Source: Aphanomyces cochlioides (lineage: Eukaryota > Oomycota > Saprolegniomycetes > Saprolegniales > Verrucalvaceae). From it: a DNA stretch of 64,000 nucleotides. How positions within the stretch are numbered: position 1 is the stretch's first letter; every line of letters starts with the position of its first letter. Both the position numbers and the translations under genes were made by a program. Location of the stretch: contig JAHQRK010000002.1 in NCBI GenBank assembly GCA_019828595.1, positions 3,472,001 through 3,536,000 on the forward strand, written 5' to 3'. Below are positions 9,987-22,409 of the stretch, one piece after another. The notes under the pieces are model-generated. The model made no database searches, was not told the origin of the DNA, and saw only the letters and a list, made by a program, of their open reading frames with translations.

Positions 9987-12841
9987 TTATGCGATGTACA
10001 AGTAAACCACACTCGATTGGCGTGCTGGGACGGCTGCAGTGGTGGCTCCGTGGGATGTATGTGCCGCAACGCGAATATATTCCTTTTCCACGAGTAGATC
10101 AAGATTCTGTTGAAGAAATGCCTTGGACGGAACAAATTGATTTGATAGCATTTGTGTTGCGTCAGACAATATTGCCTCAAACGAGTATTCACGCCTGGCT
10201 TTCATGATCCGAACAATAACTGCTTGCATTGTCATCTTGCGATCTTCAGATACTTCTCTCGTTGTCATGGGCGATTTTGCTTTGGGAGAACGCAATTGGG
10301 ACATTTTTGGCAGTACCTGGATAGAGTACATGTTATAATGGACATTTGCTTTCAGTACTCTGATATGCGACCGTTTCGGGACAAAGTGTACGTTAAGTTC
10401 GTAGATGTCTTGGCTTGAAGTTGCGTTAGGATTGCACACTGTAATCAGTTTGAGCTATAAAATATTAATCGACTTGCAGACCGAATTTCAGAAACCTTTT
10501 GTAGAGGTTGCATGTTATGGCGAATATCTGGAACGGAAATCCCAGTAATCTTCGCCAGCTCCATTTCAGAATATGCGTTGCGTTGATTGTACTATGGACC
10601 GTCAAACAATGAAAGCCGGTAGTAGTACCAGTAGAAGTAAGATCATTTGATAATAGCTCACGTGAAACTCGAACGTCCTTGAGCTATGAACACACCGCAA
10701 CAAGCCATTGGATATCCCGTGCACCCAATGCAGTCGTCTGCCGTTGCTCTGGGTGTCATAAAAACTGGCAAATTTCTCAACAGCAAGCTGGAGACACTGA
10801 GGAAAATTGCGCTCGTATTCATTCTGATTTGGAATCGACAATGGCCACACTCCTGCAGTAAGGACGTCAAACGAAACGTCAAAAGAGCGATTGTGGTCAG
10901 TCTGTACAAGCTGACTGTTTTCCCAACTCTTGAATGCAATGTTAATATTCTAAGCAATCCATCAGAGTCATTGAATTAGAAGTGGAGTACAAACATTGTT
11001 CATAATTTTATCGGAAAACATCTTTTGAAGCTTCGAAACAAAATCACATCCACATACGTCGCGTAGTTTTTGTACGAGTAGCATTTCGTAGTCTGTAGAA
11101 GCTGAATCGCCTGAATTGAAAACATTTATGGTGGTGATATTTTTTGTCATTAGTACCCTGAAGCAATCGATTCGATAGCAGCTTTGCATACATGTGCTTG
11201 AAAATATCTTTGTCGTCCAATAAGCAGAACACCACGCCAATATTCTCAATTTTCGCCTCCATTGCATTGTCATCTCCACGATTCATTTTGGTCATCAAAA
11301 TATGCGAGTAAGTTGCCAGCAATTCTGGTAACCGCGGATGCGAATTAGCAAACGACCGACAAGCCTGAGAGAATAATTATAAAACATCCTTGTTCACGAG
11401 GTAACCTGGTCCAACGCAGTTCTCATTAATGCGTGGGAGTTGAAAGCATTTTTGATCAGGTCAAAGAATTTAAATCGGATGTCAACCAGTGCTTCGATGT
11501 ATTCCTCTGGACTTTGTATTGCGTGGTTATGCTCAAAACTTTTTGCAACTTCCAGTCCTCTGCGTTCAATGTATTTTTTCAAAATGCCCTTAACATAAAG
11601 CGTTACGGTGTTTTGCTGGGGGAAACATTTACCTTTAATGTGAGCAATGCTTGGTTTGTGGGTAGCTCGGAAAATAACAAGTATAAACGACGTAAGTCGT
11701 CGATTTGATTGTTGTCCAAAAATGATTCGACCTCTTCACAGATTTTCTCGGCATGCAAATCGACCAACACGCGGCAACATGTTTGCCGTGTTTGCTTTAC
11801 CGTACTACGTCAAAGTCAGTCGCGTTTTTGTGTCGACTCAGTCCTTACGTTCGGTGCATTTTTCCTTCGCATCGATATTCCTCTTGCTTGCAAAGTCCCT
11901 CAACTAAAATCAAATACTCGGCAATTGAGATGCGTGATAGTAGCGTGTCTGCTAGCGTCGAGTAATAGTTTTCAGTATCCTGAAGTAAACCCGGTCGAAC
12001 AAAATTGTAAAGCTTCAGTGTAATACCTTCAGAAACGGAACTTCCAAGTCTTCACGGTAGAGTTTTAATGTGTCTTGCTTGTTGAGTCCCAATGAGATAT
12101 ATATCTAAACGTTTTCATGCTTGTACATATAAAGGCATAAAGCGTCTACCTCAACAATTGAGGAAATTAATGTACCATGTTCAAAATAATCGTTCCCTGC
12201 AGCTCGGGCTTGACGAAACAAACGTAGAATTGCAGAAACCAGTTGATTCTTGAGCCTGTAATAGACTATGTCCCGCCAAATACGTAGGGCTAGCTACATT
12301 AATATAAAATGAAACACCGATACTTAATAATTACCTCTGGGATAGGATATACCCCTGATACTGGAGCTTGTCCGTACTCTGAATGAGCGTAGCGGATCCA
12401 ATATCGATTTAAGTAGGAAAAGAGCTCAGACACATAGTTAGTGCCAGTCGAGTATGTGCGAAAGTGCGTATGGTATAGGCCCAAAAAGTCTGCATCATCG
12501 AGCTTTTCCTCTAAAACCTATGGAAAGAAAGTCAATATTGAAAATTGCAAAAGGCTGGGTCTTTACATCTGCAATGTACGTCACACGCTTGACGAGCACA
12601 TCTCTCAAATGATAAAACAGGGTCTCATCTTGAGGAGTCCCAGGGTTCGTACAAATGCTATACACGCCGTGGTAAATACTCTGCCACTTTTCGTGCGAAA
12701 ATGGTTCGAAAGATCCGCTTAACAAAACCTCCACCGCAGGCTTAATTCCTTGCCATTCTTGATCAAAATCCACCTAAGTCTCTTCATTTAAGGTGTAGAA
12801 GGTTTGTTGCGACGTACATGCTTGGATTTCAGCAGAGACAT
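9987..12841 (-). CDS. Cullin, ubiquitin-ligase scaffold (many short exons)
   Basis: Cullins hold the RING protein Rbx1 at the C terminus and substrate adaptors at the N terminus. Exon 1 is 12841-12818 (MSLLKSKH); a 44-nt intron (12817-12774) joins it to VDFDQEWQGIKPAVEVLL and KWQSIYHGVYSICTN, the cullin-repeat N terminus. The middle has ENIGVVFCLLDDKDIFKHMY, AKLLSNRLLQ and a following LRDVCGCDFVSKLQKMFSD, the cullin-homology core. The C terminus has the neddylation domain: EDRKMTMQAVIVRIMKARRE, containing the modified Lys in IVRIMKAR, then QNLDLLVEKEYIRV and a final VVYLYIA. Around ten further introns of about 40-60 nt lie between; not every splice site was fixed. The subtype (CUL1-like versus CUL3/4) cannot be settled from reading alone. 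Confidence 0.85.
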
Positions 12842-13196
12842 GTTGTTTTCCAACTAATTCCTCGTGGTTTGCTGCCGTTATCCCAACTTGTGCTGCACTT
12901 TGTATTGAAGATCGCCTTTATCCGAAAGCATGAAATCGAAACAAACAAAAATATGATAAGTATATGGCATCGAGAGCTAGATGAGACCTTGATCATAATT
13001 GTTAAACTCCAATTTGTTTCGTCCACTGCATCAAATGTCCGGATGTCGACAATATGGTGAAAACAAAATTACTGTTATTGAAAATCTAATTGGTTAAATA
13101 CAAACGTAAAATCAAGCAATAAGATTGACTTTGTATTTATCAAAGCAAATTTCACAATCATGTCCATTGAAGTGTCACTTTGGAGTTGACACAAAA
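12842..13196. promoter_or_regulatory. Divergent promoter region, cullin / TruA
   Basis: This 355-bp spacer separates the ATG of the cullin (12841) and of TruA (13197), transcribed away from each other. It is A+T-rich with no convincing ORF; short ORFs on both strands start at non-ATG codons or lack support. A shared promoter is inferred from layout only. Confidence 0.4.
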
Positions 13197-14135
13197 ATGC
13201 AGCGGTACAAAGTCACAGTTGAGTACCTTGGCAGCGCGTTCTATGGATTTCAAGCTCAATGCGATGCCTTCCCGACTGTCCAAGGCGAGCTCGAGAGAGC
13301 ATTCAAGCGGTTAGTTGGCGAGCAAAACACGTCGCGCGTCATTGCATCCAGTCGAACAGATGCTGGTGTGCATGCTGTGGTGCTTTAGGTGTTTGTGCGC
13401 GGAATGGACTGACGCAATCCGTAGGAAAACGTCTGTCACGTCGACCTAAGAAGAGAGAGACAATGGTCTAAAGGTTGTGCAAGCTCCAAACCACTCGAAA
13501 CACTGCTTGCACATTCGCCAAATGTTGTGCAAAATGCAATCAATTCGTTCTTGCGTGAACAAAACCAACCGATCATTGTACGTCATGTTGAAGCAGTGTC
13601 CTCTGGATTTCACTCGAGATTTGATGCCTGTGGCCGAGAATATGTATATCACATCCGCATGCCTCAAGTGTCGACAAGAGGCAGCCACAAAGATCATCCT
13701 AGCTTCCTGCCAACTGGTGTATTTACTCGGGACTTGTCGTGGCATGTCCCAGTCCCACTAGATGTGGACGCCATGGCCAAAGCTTGTCGCCATTTTCTCG
13801 GAAAACACGACTTCACTAGTTTTCGGGGGGTTAAATGCCAAGCATCGTCACCGGTGCGGTCGCTCGAATCTTTGACAATTGAAACCATCGCTCCATCTAC
13901 ACAAGATGCACTTAACGCCCAAGATTTGGTCCTGCTTCAAGTGCATGTGTCTGCTCCTTCATTTCTCTACCACATGGTCCGCAATATAGTTGGCACTCTT
14001 GTTGCTGTCGGAAGACACAAATTGCAACCTGAGGATATTCCTCGCATACTTGCAGGTTGTAATCGGCAATTGGCACCTCCCATGGCTCCCGCACATGGAT
14101 TGTACTTGACAAAAGTGAAATATAATCTCGATTAA
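13197..14135 (+). CDS. tRNA pseudouridine synthase, TruA family, 2 exons
   Basis: Joining 13197-13379 and 13425-14135 removes a 45-nt intron and gives 894 nt, 297 aa. TruA enzymes convert uridines 38-40 of the tRNA anticodon stem to pseudouridine. Visible: N-terminal YKVTVEYLGSAFYGFQAQ, the catalytic motif SSRTDAGVHAV with its invariant Asp, then ENVCHVDL across the splice, REYVYHIR, LGKHDFTSFRG, and the C-terminal FLYHMVRNIVGTLVAVGRHK characteristic of the family. The in-frame TAG at 13386 lies inside the intron. The start is the ATG at 13197; an upstream extension would need a TTG start. It ends 24 bp from the stop of ALG10 on the other strand. Confidence 0.9.
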
Positions 14136-14159
14136 GCTCGGAAAATACCTGCCCGATTT

Positions 14160-16152
14160 CTACCACATAAATCGAGCTTGTGTGCCATCCGACCACGTAA
14201 ATGGGCGATATAAGTAGACATAAATCGTCGCGGCATTTACCAATGTAAACACGAAGGCCGTCATAGCCAAGTTACCAATAGATTGCTAGAAAATCATACA
14301 TTGTAGTTGTGAAAGTTTAACTGCACTTACCTTGCCAGTCTGAATGTGGTACATGACAAACGGAACGATGAAATAGCGTGGCCTACAAAGTAAAATTACG
14401 AGTTGCCGTTTGAATCTTGAAGACATTACTCGACAAGAGGTGTTGGCACAAGGACAAGCGTAGTGGCAATAAAAAACACTGTTGCTCGCAAAGAAGAGCA
14501 CGTCTTTCCTATTCAACAATTGAATTTCGTTGCTCGGTTGAAATGGCATACGAATTTGTTTCCAGCAGTACCAGATGCAGAACATATAAATTGGCATAGG
14601 TACAAGCACCATAAACTTGTGCTTGAGAAAAAATCGGTGCCAAATGTAAAAGGTGTAATGACGATTGTCCGCAAGTAGAAACGGGTGCACGATGCTACAT
14701 AGTAACCTTTCTATCAGCCGGCAACACTTAATTCGCTCACCTGAATCGAAAGATTGCAAATGAAAACAAGATAAGACACAACGTCGACAGGACAAAATGA
14801 TGCTTCAGGGACACTAAAACAGATTGAGCAAACTCAAGCAAAGTGTCTAATAATGAGAGAAGTCAAACGAAATAATTTCATTTTGTCAACTCGGATAGAG
14901 CGAAGAGATTCCAAAGCCTGCTGTGGCAATCGTTGCAAAAAAGGCAAGCTGCGTGAAATGAAATGTAGCTACATGATTTGATTTGTCACCTGGTAATCAT
15001 TGTAAAATTAGTTGAGTTTAGGTCCTTTTCGTACCGACAGTGATCGAACCATTGACGACAAGAAAGGCTGCAAAAGCAACAACGACACTTATATGTGGCC
15101 AAAATAAGCGCAAAACGCGTCTAAATTCCTTAACTAGGAGTACCACAAACGAGTACAGTGTCTTTGTATAGCTATACGTTGTTTGTTCATCCATTTGACT
15201 TCTACTGTAGTCATGAAAGAATAAGTTTGCATGAGCATTTTACCCATAGAGCTCTGTAAAATGGTTGGTCTCCAAGTCATGCACAATCTCCGTTCCAATC
15301 GCAAGCAAGACCCAAATAATCTATGGCATGCTTAGAACCAAGGGTGCATTTTAGAAATTGTGCTTACATTCGTCTGGCGAAAGCCGACGGCGATGAACGC
15401 ACTCTAATCCATCCATTAAAATTCAAGTAAGTTGGAGAAATGACGAACGAGGACACTCGCAAGATTTTTCGCTGAGAGTGGTCCATGGCGAAGACGTCCA
15501 AGTCGTCCAAGTTGGGCAAAGTACACAGTCAGCAGGACGAAAAAGAGCGCTCCTGGATCGGTGTAGTACAAAAAGCAGCAAAATACATGCACAGGGAAAA
15601 GAGAAATCATAAGTCCATGAAGAGTAGCGATACCACCTTCATCTGACGAATACTACAGCAATTTGGTCATGAGCTAAAATCACCATCGGCAACGATATTT
15701 CTCACTTCATGCATCATTCGCAAGCGAGTGATGAGCAATGCATTGCCAATGCCAAAGAGTAGGTTCAAGCTGCGTAGAACCGCCAAGGAGCAAAACGTTG
15801 CTTTAGCGCTAATTTGGGCATGCGAAATCCACTCCATGCAAAGCGCGTATGCAGTGCCAACGACATAGAGACCTGGAAACGTTGTAATCTTTGGATCCCA
15901 GACACCTAAAGCCGAGTACATTTAATGGCACTGAGTATGAATTGCAATGCACCCCATTCTCCGTGGCAGTAGTGCACAGTTTGAGGGAAATGAAAAATCT
16001 CGTCCTGCAGTCGAAAAGCTTCATGATTAGAGCTGAATAATGAAAAAACATACCATGTATGCAGTTGGTGCACTTAGTTCAAACAAGTAAGCCACGCTGA
16101 TTCCAACAGCACATAAAATTGCAGTCGTGGTCAATTCGGTCCATGTCGGCAT
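14160..16152 (-). CDS. ALG10: Dol-P-Glc alpha-1,2-glucosyltransferase ALG10 (multi-exon)
   Basis: ALG10 adds the last glucose to the lipid-linked oligosaccharide in the ER lumen before N-glycan transfer. The start is ATG 16152 (MPTWTELTTTAILCAVG), followed after an intron by DEIFHFPQTVHYCHGEW, the family acidic motif. Then come WDPKITTFPGLYVVGTAY, LRSLNLLFGIGNALL, and the hallmark FPVHVFCCFLYYTDPGALFF. Near the C terminus are VHPFLLADNRHYTFYIWHRF and VEPRYFIVPFVMYH, also family signatures. The last exon (about 14284-14160) ends YLYRPFTWSDGTQARFMW then TAG. Many hydrophobic segments fit a polytopic ER enzyme. Around seven or eight short introns interrupt it; boundaries are approximate. Confidence 0.88.
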
Positions 16153-17120
16153 TGTCAACTCTGGTCTTGAGGTCACGCCTTGCTGATTGAGTAGTTTTTG
16201 ATTGGCCAAACCAATACCCAATCATCACAGGTTGTTGTGGCAAATCGTCGGGGGTCACTATTTAGGGTTATTTGGAATTGATGTTATGATTTTATGCAGT
16301 GTATCATCCCAAGCTTAAGTGACATGGGTTTCTAGTGGACTTACAATTAAATCAAAATTTGTCCATTCTCACATTCTACTATTGGAGCTATCTGCATTGT
16401 GCACAACATGTCTGTGCGTCTTTGTTAGTCTGCTATCGAGAAATTTCATGAATAACAATTGAATGCAATCAATATAATCTTTGTGTATTCTTGTAGCTCT
16501 CAAGACACCGACTCATACCTACGCCTGAAGGAACTGGCGTTCTAATATGTCTCCACTAGCACAAGATTTGCACAATTTCAAATTCACATAAATTCCAGAC
16601 AAATCTCTCCAGTTAGATCGCTTTAGACGGCTTAGTGCTCATGGTCAACAATCACCGCTGACGCTGTTGCGCTTACATGACTAGCACCCTATTTAATTGC
16701 AAGTGCTGAATAAGGAGGCTGAAGGTGTGTCATAAAATTGGTCAAATATATAGCACTGACCTCGTTGTCGTAACATTATTTGAGTCGAGACTTGGAGCAT
16801 AGCAAGAAGCACTTTTGGTAATTATGAGCTCGCAATGACTAATACCATGTATGGCTAAGAGAAAAAGCGCAACGACATTTCTTAGACATGGCTTTCCTTG
16901 GTCACCCAGCAGGTAGGCCTTGGCGATATTCAAACTGTCAAAAGTAGCAGTGCGACTTCGGTAGAAATAGTCTAATGATTTTCAACAAAAATCCATTCCT
17001 CCCCCAACGAAATTGCTGACTCATTTTGCAGTCACACAAAGAATTGTATGTGAAGTCACGATTGTTTTCAGCTTGCGAAACTAGCAACCTGTTACTCTGG
17101 CATTTAAAACCTCTAATATT
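16153..17120. other. Gap with possible small minus-strand coding pieces
   Basis: Most of this about 970-bp stretch shows no recognisable gene. On the minus strand an ATG at about 17022 (MSQQFRWGRNGF) could splice over a 52-nt intron into LNIAKAYLLGDQGKPCLRN (about 16930-16880), and more short open stretches follow to about 16745. No family was recognised. It may be a small gene, the 3' exons of the beta-propeller-like gene, or chance. Confidence 0.25.
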
Positions 17121-19873
17121 TCACTTTTCCAGGGTCGACAAGTTTGGTGTGTGTCTTGATTTCGAATATATACTGCAAATGTCGACTTCACACGACATGA
17201 TCTGTTGGACGAATTGCAGCAACTCTTGACTGGACAAGCTCTTGCCACCTTTGTTGGTCCACAATTTGACTTCGTGCTCCACATCATTCCATTTCGATTC
17301 CAGCACTAAAAGTGCGGACAGTTGGCTTGCAACATCACTTGGACTATCTACTGTCGATTCTCCTTCAATCGGTAATATTGAGCTCAAATTAGATGTCAAG
17401 ATGGATGAAATGACTCCAGCACGAATCTACGAGCAATTTTATTAGAAATATTTTCCCAATTGTCATACCAGTGCCAAGTCCGAAATGTCTGGTACATGAA
17501 CTTGAAGAAACAACTTGTCTTGATGCAACTCATACGTGACTTGCGAGGCGCTTGCCGAGACATTCGACTGCTGGGCTGTAACGAAACCTTGTTGATTTAA
17601 CTTATCCTTGCTTTGAATACCAACATCGTCGAGACATTTGGTTACAATTGACTTGACATTTTCATCCGTGTGGCCTACGAGCACCGCAATCAAGGCGGAA
17701 GTCATTGAGAGAAAAGGTGATTTTGTCGTTTGATTGCTCCAAAAAGCTGGCAAAAACTCAGCGTAACCTTCGTAGCATTTCCACATTTGGCTTTTTTTCT
17801 TAATCAGCTTGTTTGGTGGGAGGATACGTTTTGACGATGTTTGATCGACATATTCTGCTTTTCTTTGGCTCATCAGTACTGGTCTCTTAAATTGGAATTT
17901 TGATATTTTTCTCGACGTCAACAAAAAATGAAATGGGCTCTTCATCTCGTCGTATACCAGATAACATTGTACTTCCAGTACAGTACTCGATGTGAGGAAG
18001 CCCAGATCGTTGATTGACATGATTCTCTCGAAGCTTGGTAGTAACTCGGGATATTGAAAAGTAAACTGAATAGTATGGTTGGTGACCTGGTCTCGAACTA
18101 TCACTTGAATATACCTACGAATATTTTTGTCAAACGATATTTTGCTCGGCATTTTCTTCACCATTTGTTGAAAGGAAACAGATTTTTGCTCATACCATGG
18201 AACTGGAGTGACAGCTGGTGTACTTCTTGCTGGTCTGAGCAAATATGATAACCCTCGCATTGAATGGAGCTATAAATATTTGCTTTGCATCACGGTAAGA
18301 TTTTCTCGAGCCGTGAGTACGTACACTGAGATTGCTTCGATACAAGTAGCACAGACAATAATGATTTCAGATGGCAAGTCATGTCTTCTTTCGTTTGGAA
18401 TATTTCACTGTGGTTTTTACTTGCATGACGAATTGAAGCCAAAGCTGACTTCGTGCTGTCTTCAGGGTTATACGTTTCACTTTGCAGACTGCTCGACACT
18501 ACAATACATGATATTGCCATGAGAGAAAGATAAATGGGCTTATAAGACTTACAGAGCATGGACGATATATCAACAAGAAACACTCGCCCAGATCTTGTGA
18601 CGCAACATATGCGCTGGGAATGGTCAGTAAGAACAATCTTTTTTATTTTCTATAATAATGCCAGTCAAAAATGGTTCAGGAATATTCAGGTACTTGATAT
18701 ATCGGCAGGCGAACACTCGTTGAGGATCCAAAGCCGTGGATATAGCATGCTCCACAGGCAATGTATACAAAGGATTGCAAAGTTTCGATATATTCAACAG
18801 AGTCCACGGGAGAAAGAAGTTGCACATCCATTGAGATATTCGAAGAAGTCGAGTTTTCGTGCCCTTGCAAAACCACCAGACGGCCCTTTTCACCAACGAT
18901 TGCAATTGAGTTGTACAGGTTAGAGGAGCTCCTCAACCCAAAAATATACCGAATCGATTCGTTTCTGAAGCTGAATAATGTTGCTTGAGATAAAATATGC
19001 ATGTCACAATCCAGAGTAGCAGCTCGCACTGCGCAGTCAGCATCGCCTTGGAGTAATATGTACCGACTTCGAGTGAAATCAGGAAAGCTAAAAAATATTC
19101 CACCAACTGCGTCACTACGCGTGTAAAAGACTGATGTCGACTTCTCTCCTTCTAGCTCTTCGTATTCAACCCGGCTTGTTGAGGATTTGGTGCACGGGGA
19201 AAACTTGACAAATGTAGACGGACACAGAAGACTCAGAGCAATAAGTGTCAAATCTGACCCGTCCAGGCTGCAAATGATTGCATGGATGCCTGGTATGCAA
19301 ATTTCAGAATGAATAACATTCGCGTGTCCGCCATATCTATGTCGTTTGCGCTTTGAATAAGTGTAATCGGGCTCATCAGGTGAACTTCGTGGAGTGTTTC
19401 GACTTAGATTGCCTTGTTCGGGGGGACTGGATTGAAAATATAAAGAGCGCGCAGCCAGTCCACTTACCTAGCATCCTTTAGGGAGTTGACAAGGTTCATT
19501 GTTGTCTTTCTAGGAATCTCGCGCCATGGGATCAACCAAATACTACCATTCATCCCAGCGGCAACAATGGTGCCTGTAGTGTCATCGTGTTAGTGAAGCG
19601 CTCAGTACCTACGCTGTCACCTACCTTCAAACGACGAAATTGCCACGATATTTTCGGTGGCTCGAAGTGTGAACTAGCAGTGCGAATCACAGGATTAAGA
19701 GAGGATTCAAGACCTACCAAAATCGTGTTGTCTTGGATGCAGTGGGCAACGTTTCTCGTTGATGTAATCAAAAATGTATTTGGTTGTGAAGCCAGCACGC
19801 AATGAAGAAGGACATCATCGCTAGATCGAGCAAGGTGGATCAATGTTCGCAGGGTGACCATGTTGCTCATCAT
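17121..19873 (-). CDS. Large beta-propeller-like protein, unknown function
   Basis: Coding pieces run on the minus strand at about 19873-19625, 19575-19470, 19440-18676, 18583-18290, 18260-17463 and 17399-17121. The chosen start is the ATG pair at 19873 (MMSNMVTLRTLIHLARSSDD); the reading frame further upstream opens only with a TTG. A 51-nt intron near 19624-19574 joins to GTIVAAGMNGSIWLIPWREI, a blade-like motif seen in WD/beta-propeller proteins. Later parts (YILLQGDADCAVRAATLDCD, SIAIVGEKGRLVVLQG) also read like propeller strands, and the C-terminal half is mixed alpha/beta with a helical end. It resembles scaffold proteins of DNA-repair or trafficking complexes in outline, but no name can be assigned. 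The 3' end could extend below 17121 by another exon. Confidence 0.55.
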
Positions 19874-21904
19874 TTCTTGCCAATGGGATGCTGATACAGC
19901 TTCTATTTTTGCCAATCATCTAAGTAGACACCGTTTTCTGATTTTCAGCCAAACAGATATTGTCAATTTCGCACAAATTTGGACTTTCCAGTCTATTGGC
20001 CGAATCGATTTTGAATGACTTGTCTTCGGAATTCAAAGAAAAATAATCCTACTATGTATATTTCAGCCAATGAATAGTTATTAAAAGTTGTGCGGTGTTT
20101 AATTGGCCAAAAACACAAGTCATGAGACAGCGACTCTTACGTGCAAGTCTCAAAAGGCAATCGAAAATGCCTTTATTGACTTCAAAAGGCAGGCAATCAT
20201 CAGCACACTTGAGACTACCTTAGAATTTAGTGTTTGTTCTAAGGGTGTTATATCTCTAATATAACGATAAGTGATAAAACCACGCTAGTAGATTCCAGCC
20301 ATAAGTTGAAATGAAACATCGCGTTGCGTGGACAGAAAGAAAAGGGAATACAAACCTCAACTGCTCAACGCTTCTCACTATCTTAGCTTGTTGTGCTGCA
20401 CTTCTTAGCAATAGATTCTTCATCATATTGCATCTTGTCTACGACTCGTCAAACGTCAGTCAAGGTCAGACTGTGTTTTGCTCCCTGGTTCTCTTGATGC
20501 TATTTTTGGTATTTTCTCGAAATGTGATTGGCTCATTTTCCCGCAGAAAAATCCTTCTGTGGATTGCATTCCATTCGCATTCCACTCAAACTTTATTTTA
20601 TTTCATACAAAATGTAGTACTACAAATAATTAAATCATGATAAGAATTTTGAGTATTTTGGAAAATACAGGACAAATTTTCTGTGGATGCATACAAACGG
20701 CAAATTTGTCCGATGTTTTCCGGAGAATGTCTTTTTCTATTAAATGACTGCAACTGTGATATGATTCCTATCACACCGAATGACGCAATATGATTGGAAG
20801 TTAATAGAATAGATTGACTTGACGAAAACACAACATGAACCTCATGCAGATATTCCAGAAGCTCATACCAGCAGTACTATCATGCCTAGTCCTCCTTCAT
20901 GCTAACTGTAATCGAAAGTTTTCCTTTTCTGTCTCCTTTGTTCTGTGCCGTTTCTCACTCCGGCTATACCAAAGTAATATTGACACATCGAACTCATGTG
21001 CTGCAATCTAAGTGAATGAGTCATGTACCTTGTAGAGGGTGTTCATTGTGCGTGGGCTGATTCAATAGATTATTGCTCTACTACCTACTGTTCAACTTGT
21101 AGAGGGGGATGCGAGATTTCTTTTAGACTTTGGCAACGTCAAAGGTTATGAGGTAGTTGGCAACGTCAAAGGTTATGAGGTAGTGGCGAAGGTGTGGAGA
21201 TCACATCCGTCGTCATTATTTATGACTCCTACAGTTTTGTTTATGCCTTAATTGACTATTCGTATAGCTTTCAAGATATCCACAATGCTTTTGTGTTTTG
21301 TGCTCGACATTTACATATTCTAACAGTACAATCAGGCGAGTGAGCGCATAGAACGTCAACAAGTGTCATGTTCTGCTGCAGCTAGCCTAGCTTATATCCG
21401 TGCTAGACGTTAAAATTATTCAGAGCATCTTTGTTTCTCGGTTAGACTTCATGCTGGCGACTAAATGAAGCTTCATATCTGCTAATAGAGATTCTATCAC
21501 AGTTGCTCAGAATTTTGCACATTTCAGATCTGTATACTGAAATCAAGTCAAAAATTTGTTTTGAAAATGTTTTTCAGGCAACTGTGATAGATTTCCTATC
21601 ACACTCTAATACAAAAAGATCATGTTTTTATCATAGATGCAGCAGATGTATATTTTACCAATACTGTTTAAAGAGTTCTCCCCACTCTGGCGATGCGCAG
21701 CTTTTGCGCAAGGAACTATTGTAGTTGCGATTTTCCTGTTGATGTCAAGGCGGGAATATAAGAGAGTGCAAAATTAAATGCATATGATTGGTTAAAAATA
21801 AATTATAACGTGATATGATTGGCTAGTCGATTCACAAATCGATTTGCCCAGTCGATTCGATTCGCCAGGCAACTCCAAATTCGAATCGATTTGACAATAC
21901 AATA
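19874..21904. other. Gene-poor 2-kb region before the repeats
   Basis: No gene with family support was found. An ATG ORF at 20311-20640 (+, 109 aa) is hydrophobic with two or three possible membrane spans (LLTILACCAALL, LVLLMLFLVFS) but has no recognised relative and may be chance. A 27-bp direct duplication sits at 21131-21184. Base composition becomes A+T-rich towards 21,900. Confidence 0.4.
21131..21184. repeat. 27-bp tandem duplication, 2 copies
   Basis: The unit begins TGGCAACGTCAAAGG and ends GAGGTAGT. Two identical copies lie back to back at 21131-21157 and 21158-21184. It is non-coding; no function was seen. Confidence 0.9.
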
Positions 21905-21980
21905 GGGGTAATCAAAGCTCTCGCTTTAAATTTTTTGGCTCGCTTTTATTTCTGTAATAAAAAACGAAAAATCCGCTTTA

Positions 21981-22409
21981 GGGGCACATTGCAGTAAAAA
22001 TTTAATGAGCTCCAACCAATCAAAATGCTCCCTATCTCATGAAATTTTGGTTTTCCAATAATGACCTCCGAGAGGTCATTATTGGCTCATTACTGGGTCT
22101 GCCGGATAAGCCAGGACTCATTGACTGGCCTCCCATGTTATGAAAGAGGCATGCTACTTTGGCTTGGTAATGATGGAGTGACTCGTACTGTTTCAACTTC
22201 GCAAGCAATTTTTTCTTCGTCGGTGTCTTCATGCTTGCTTCAGGTTTGCGAATGATGAATGAAAAGGAGTGCGTCATACAGTGGCAGATTGGAGTAAAAA
22301 TTTACCAGTCAGTTATCCGAAATTGAACTGGACATAATTCGTCAATAATGAGTTGAAATCAAAAGCCATCTCATTTTCGATTTTTTTTGCGCGTACTGCA
22401 ATGTGGCCC
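21981..22409. mobile_element. Nested Harbinger-like MITE, 429 bp, TTA duplication
   Basis: Ends are GGGGCACATTGCAGTA on the left and TACTGCAATGTGGCCC on the right, inverse of each other with small differences. TTA stands directly outside both ends (21978-21980 and 22410-22412), the 3-bp target duplication typical of PIF/Harbinger. There is no coding capacity. Further imperfect inverted similarity continues inwards, so it may be a foldback-type MITE. Confidence 0.7.
22055..22085. repeat. Perfect palindrome, 14-bp stem, 3-nt loop
   Basis: CCAATAATGACCTC, loop CGA, then the exact reverse complement. It lies within the 429-bp TIR element and probably reflects its foldback structure. Confidence 0.9.

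Noticed and set aside
13125..13196. Upstream extension of TruA as a mitochondrial targeting peptide
   Set aside because: The extended frame opens with TTG, not ATG; the ATG at 13197 starts right at the conserved domain.
20311..20640. Hydrophobic 109-aa ORF as a real membrane protein
   Set aside because: No family feature, no neighbour context and A+T-rich repeat-like surroundings; only mentioned in the gap entry.
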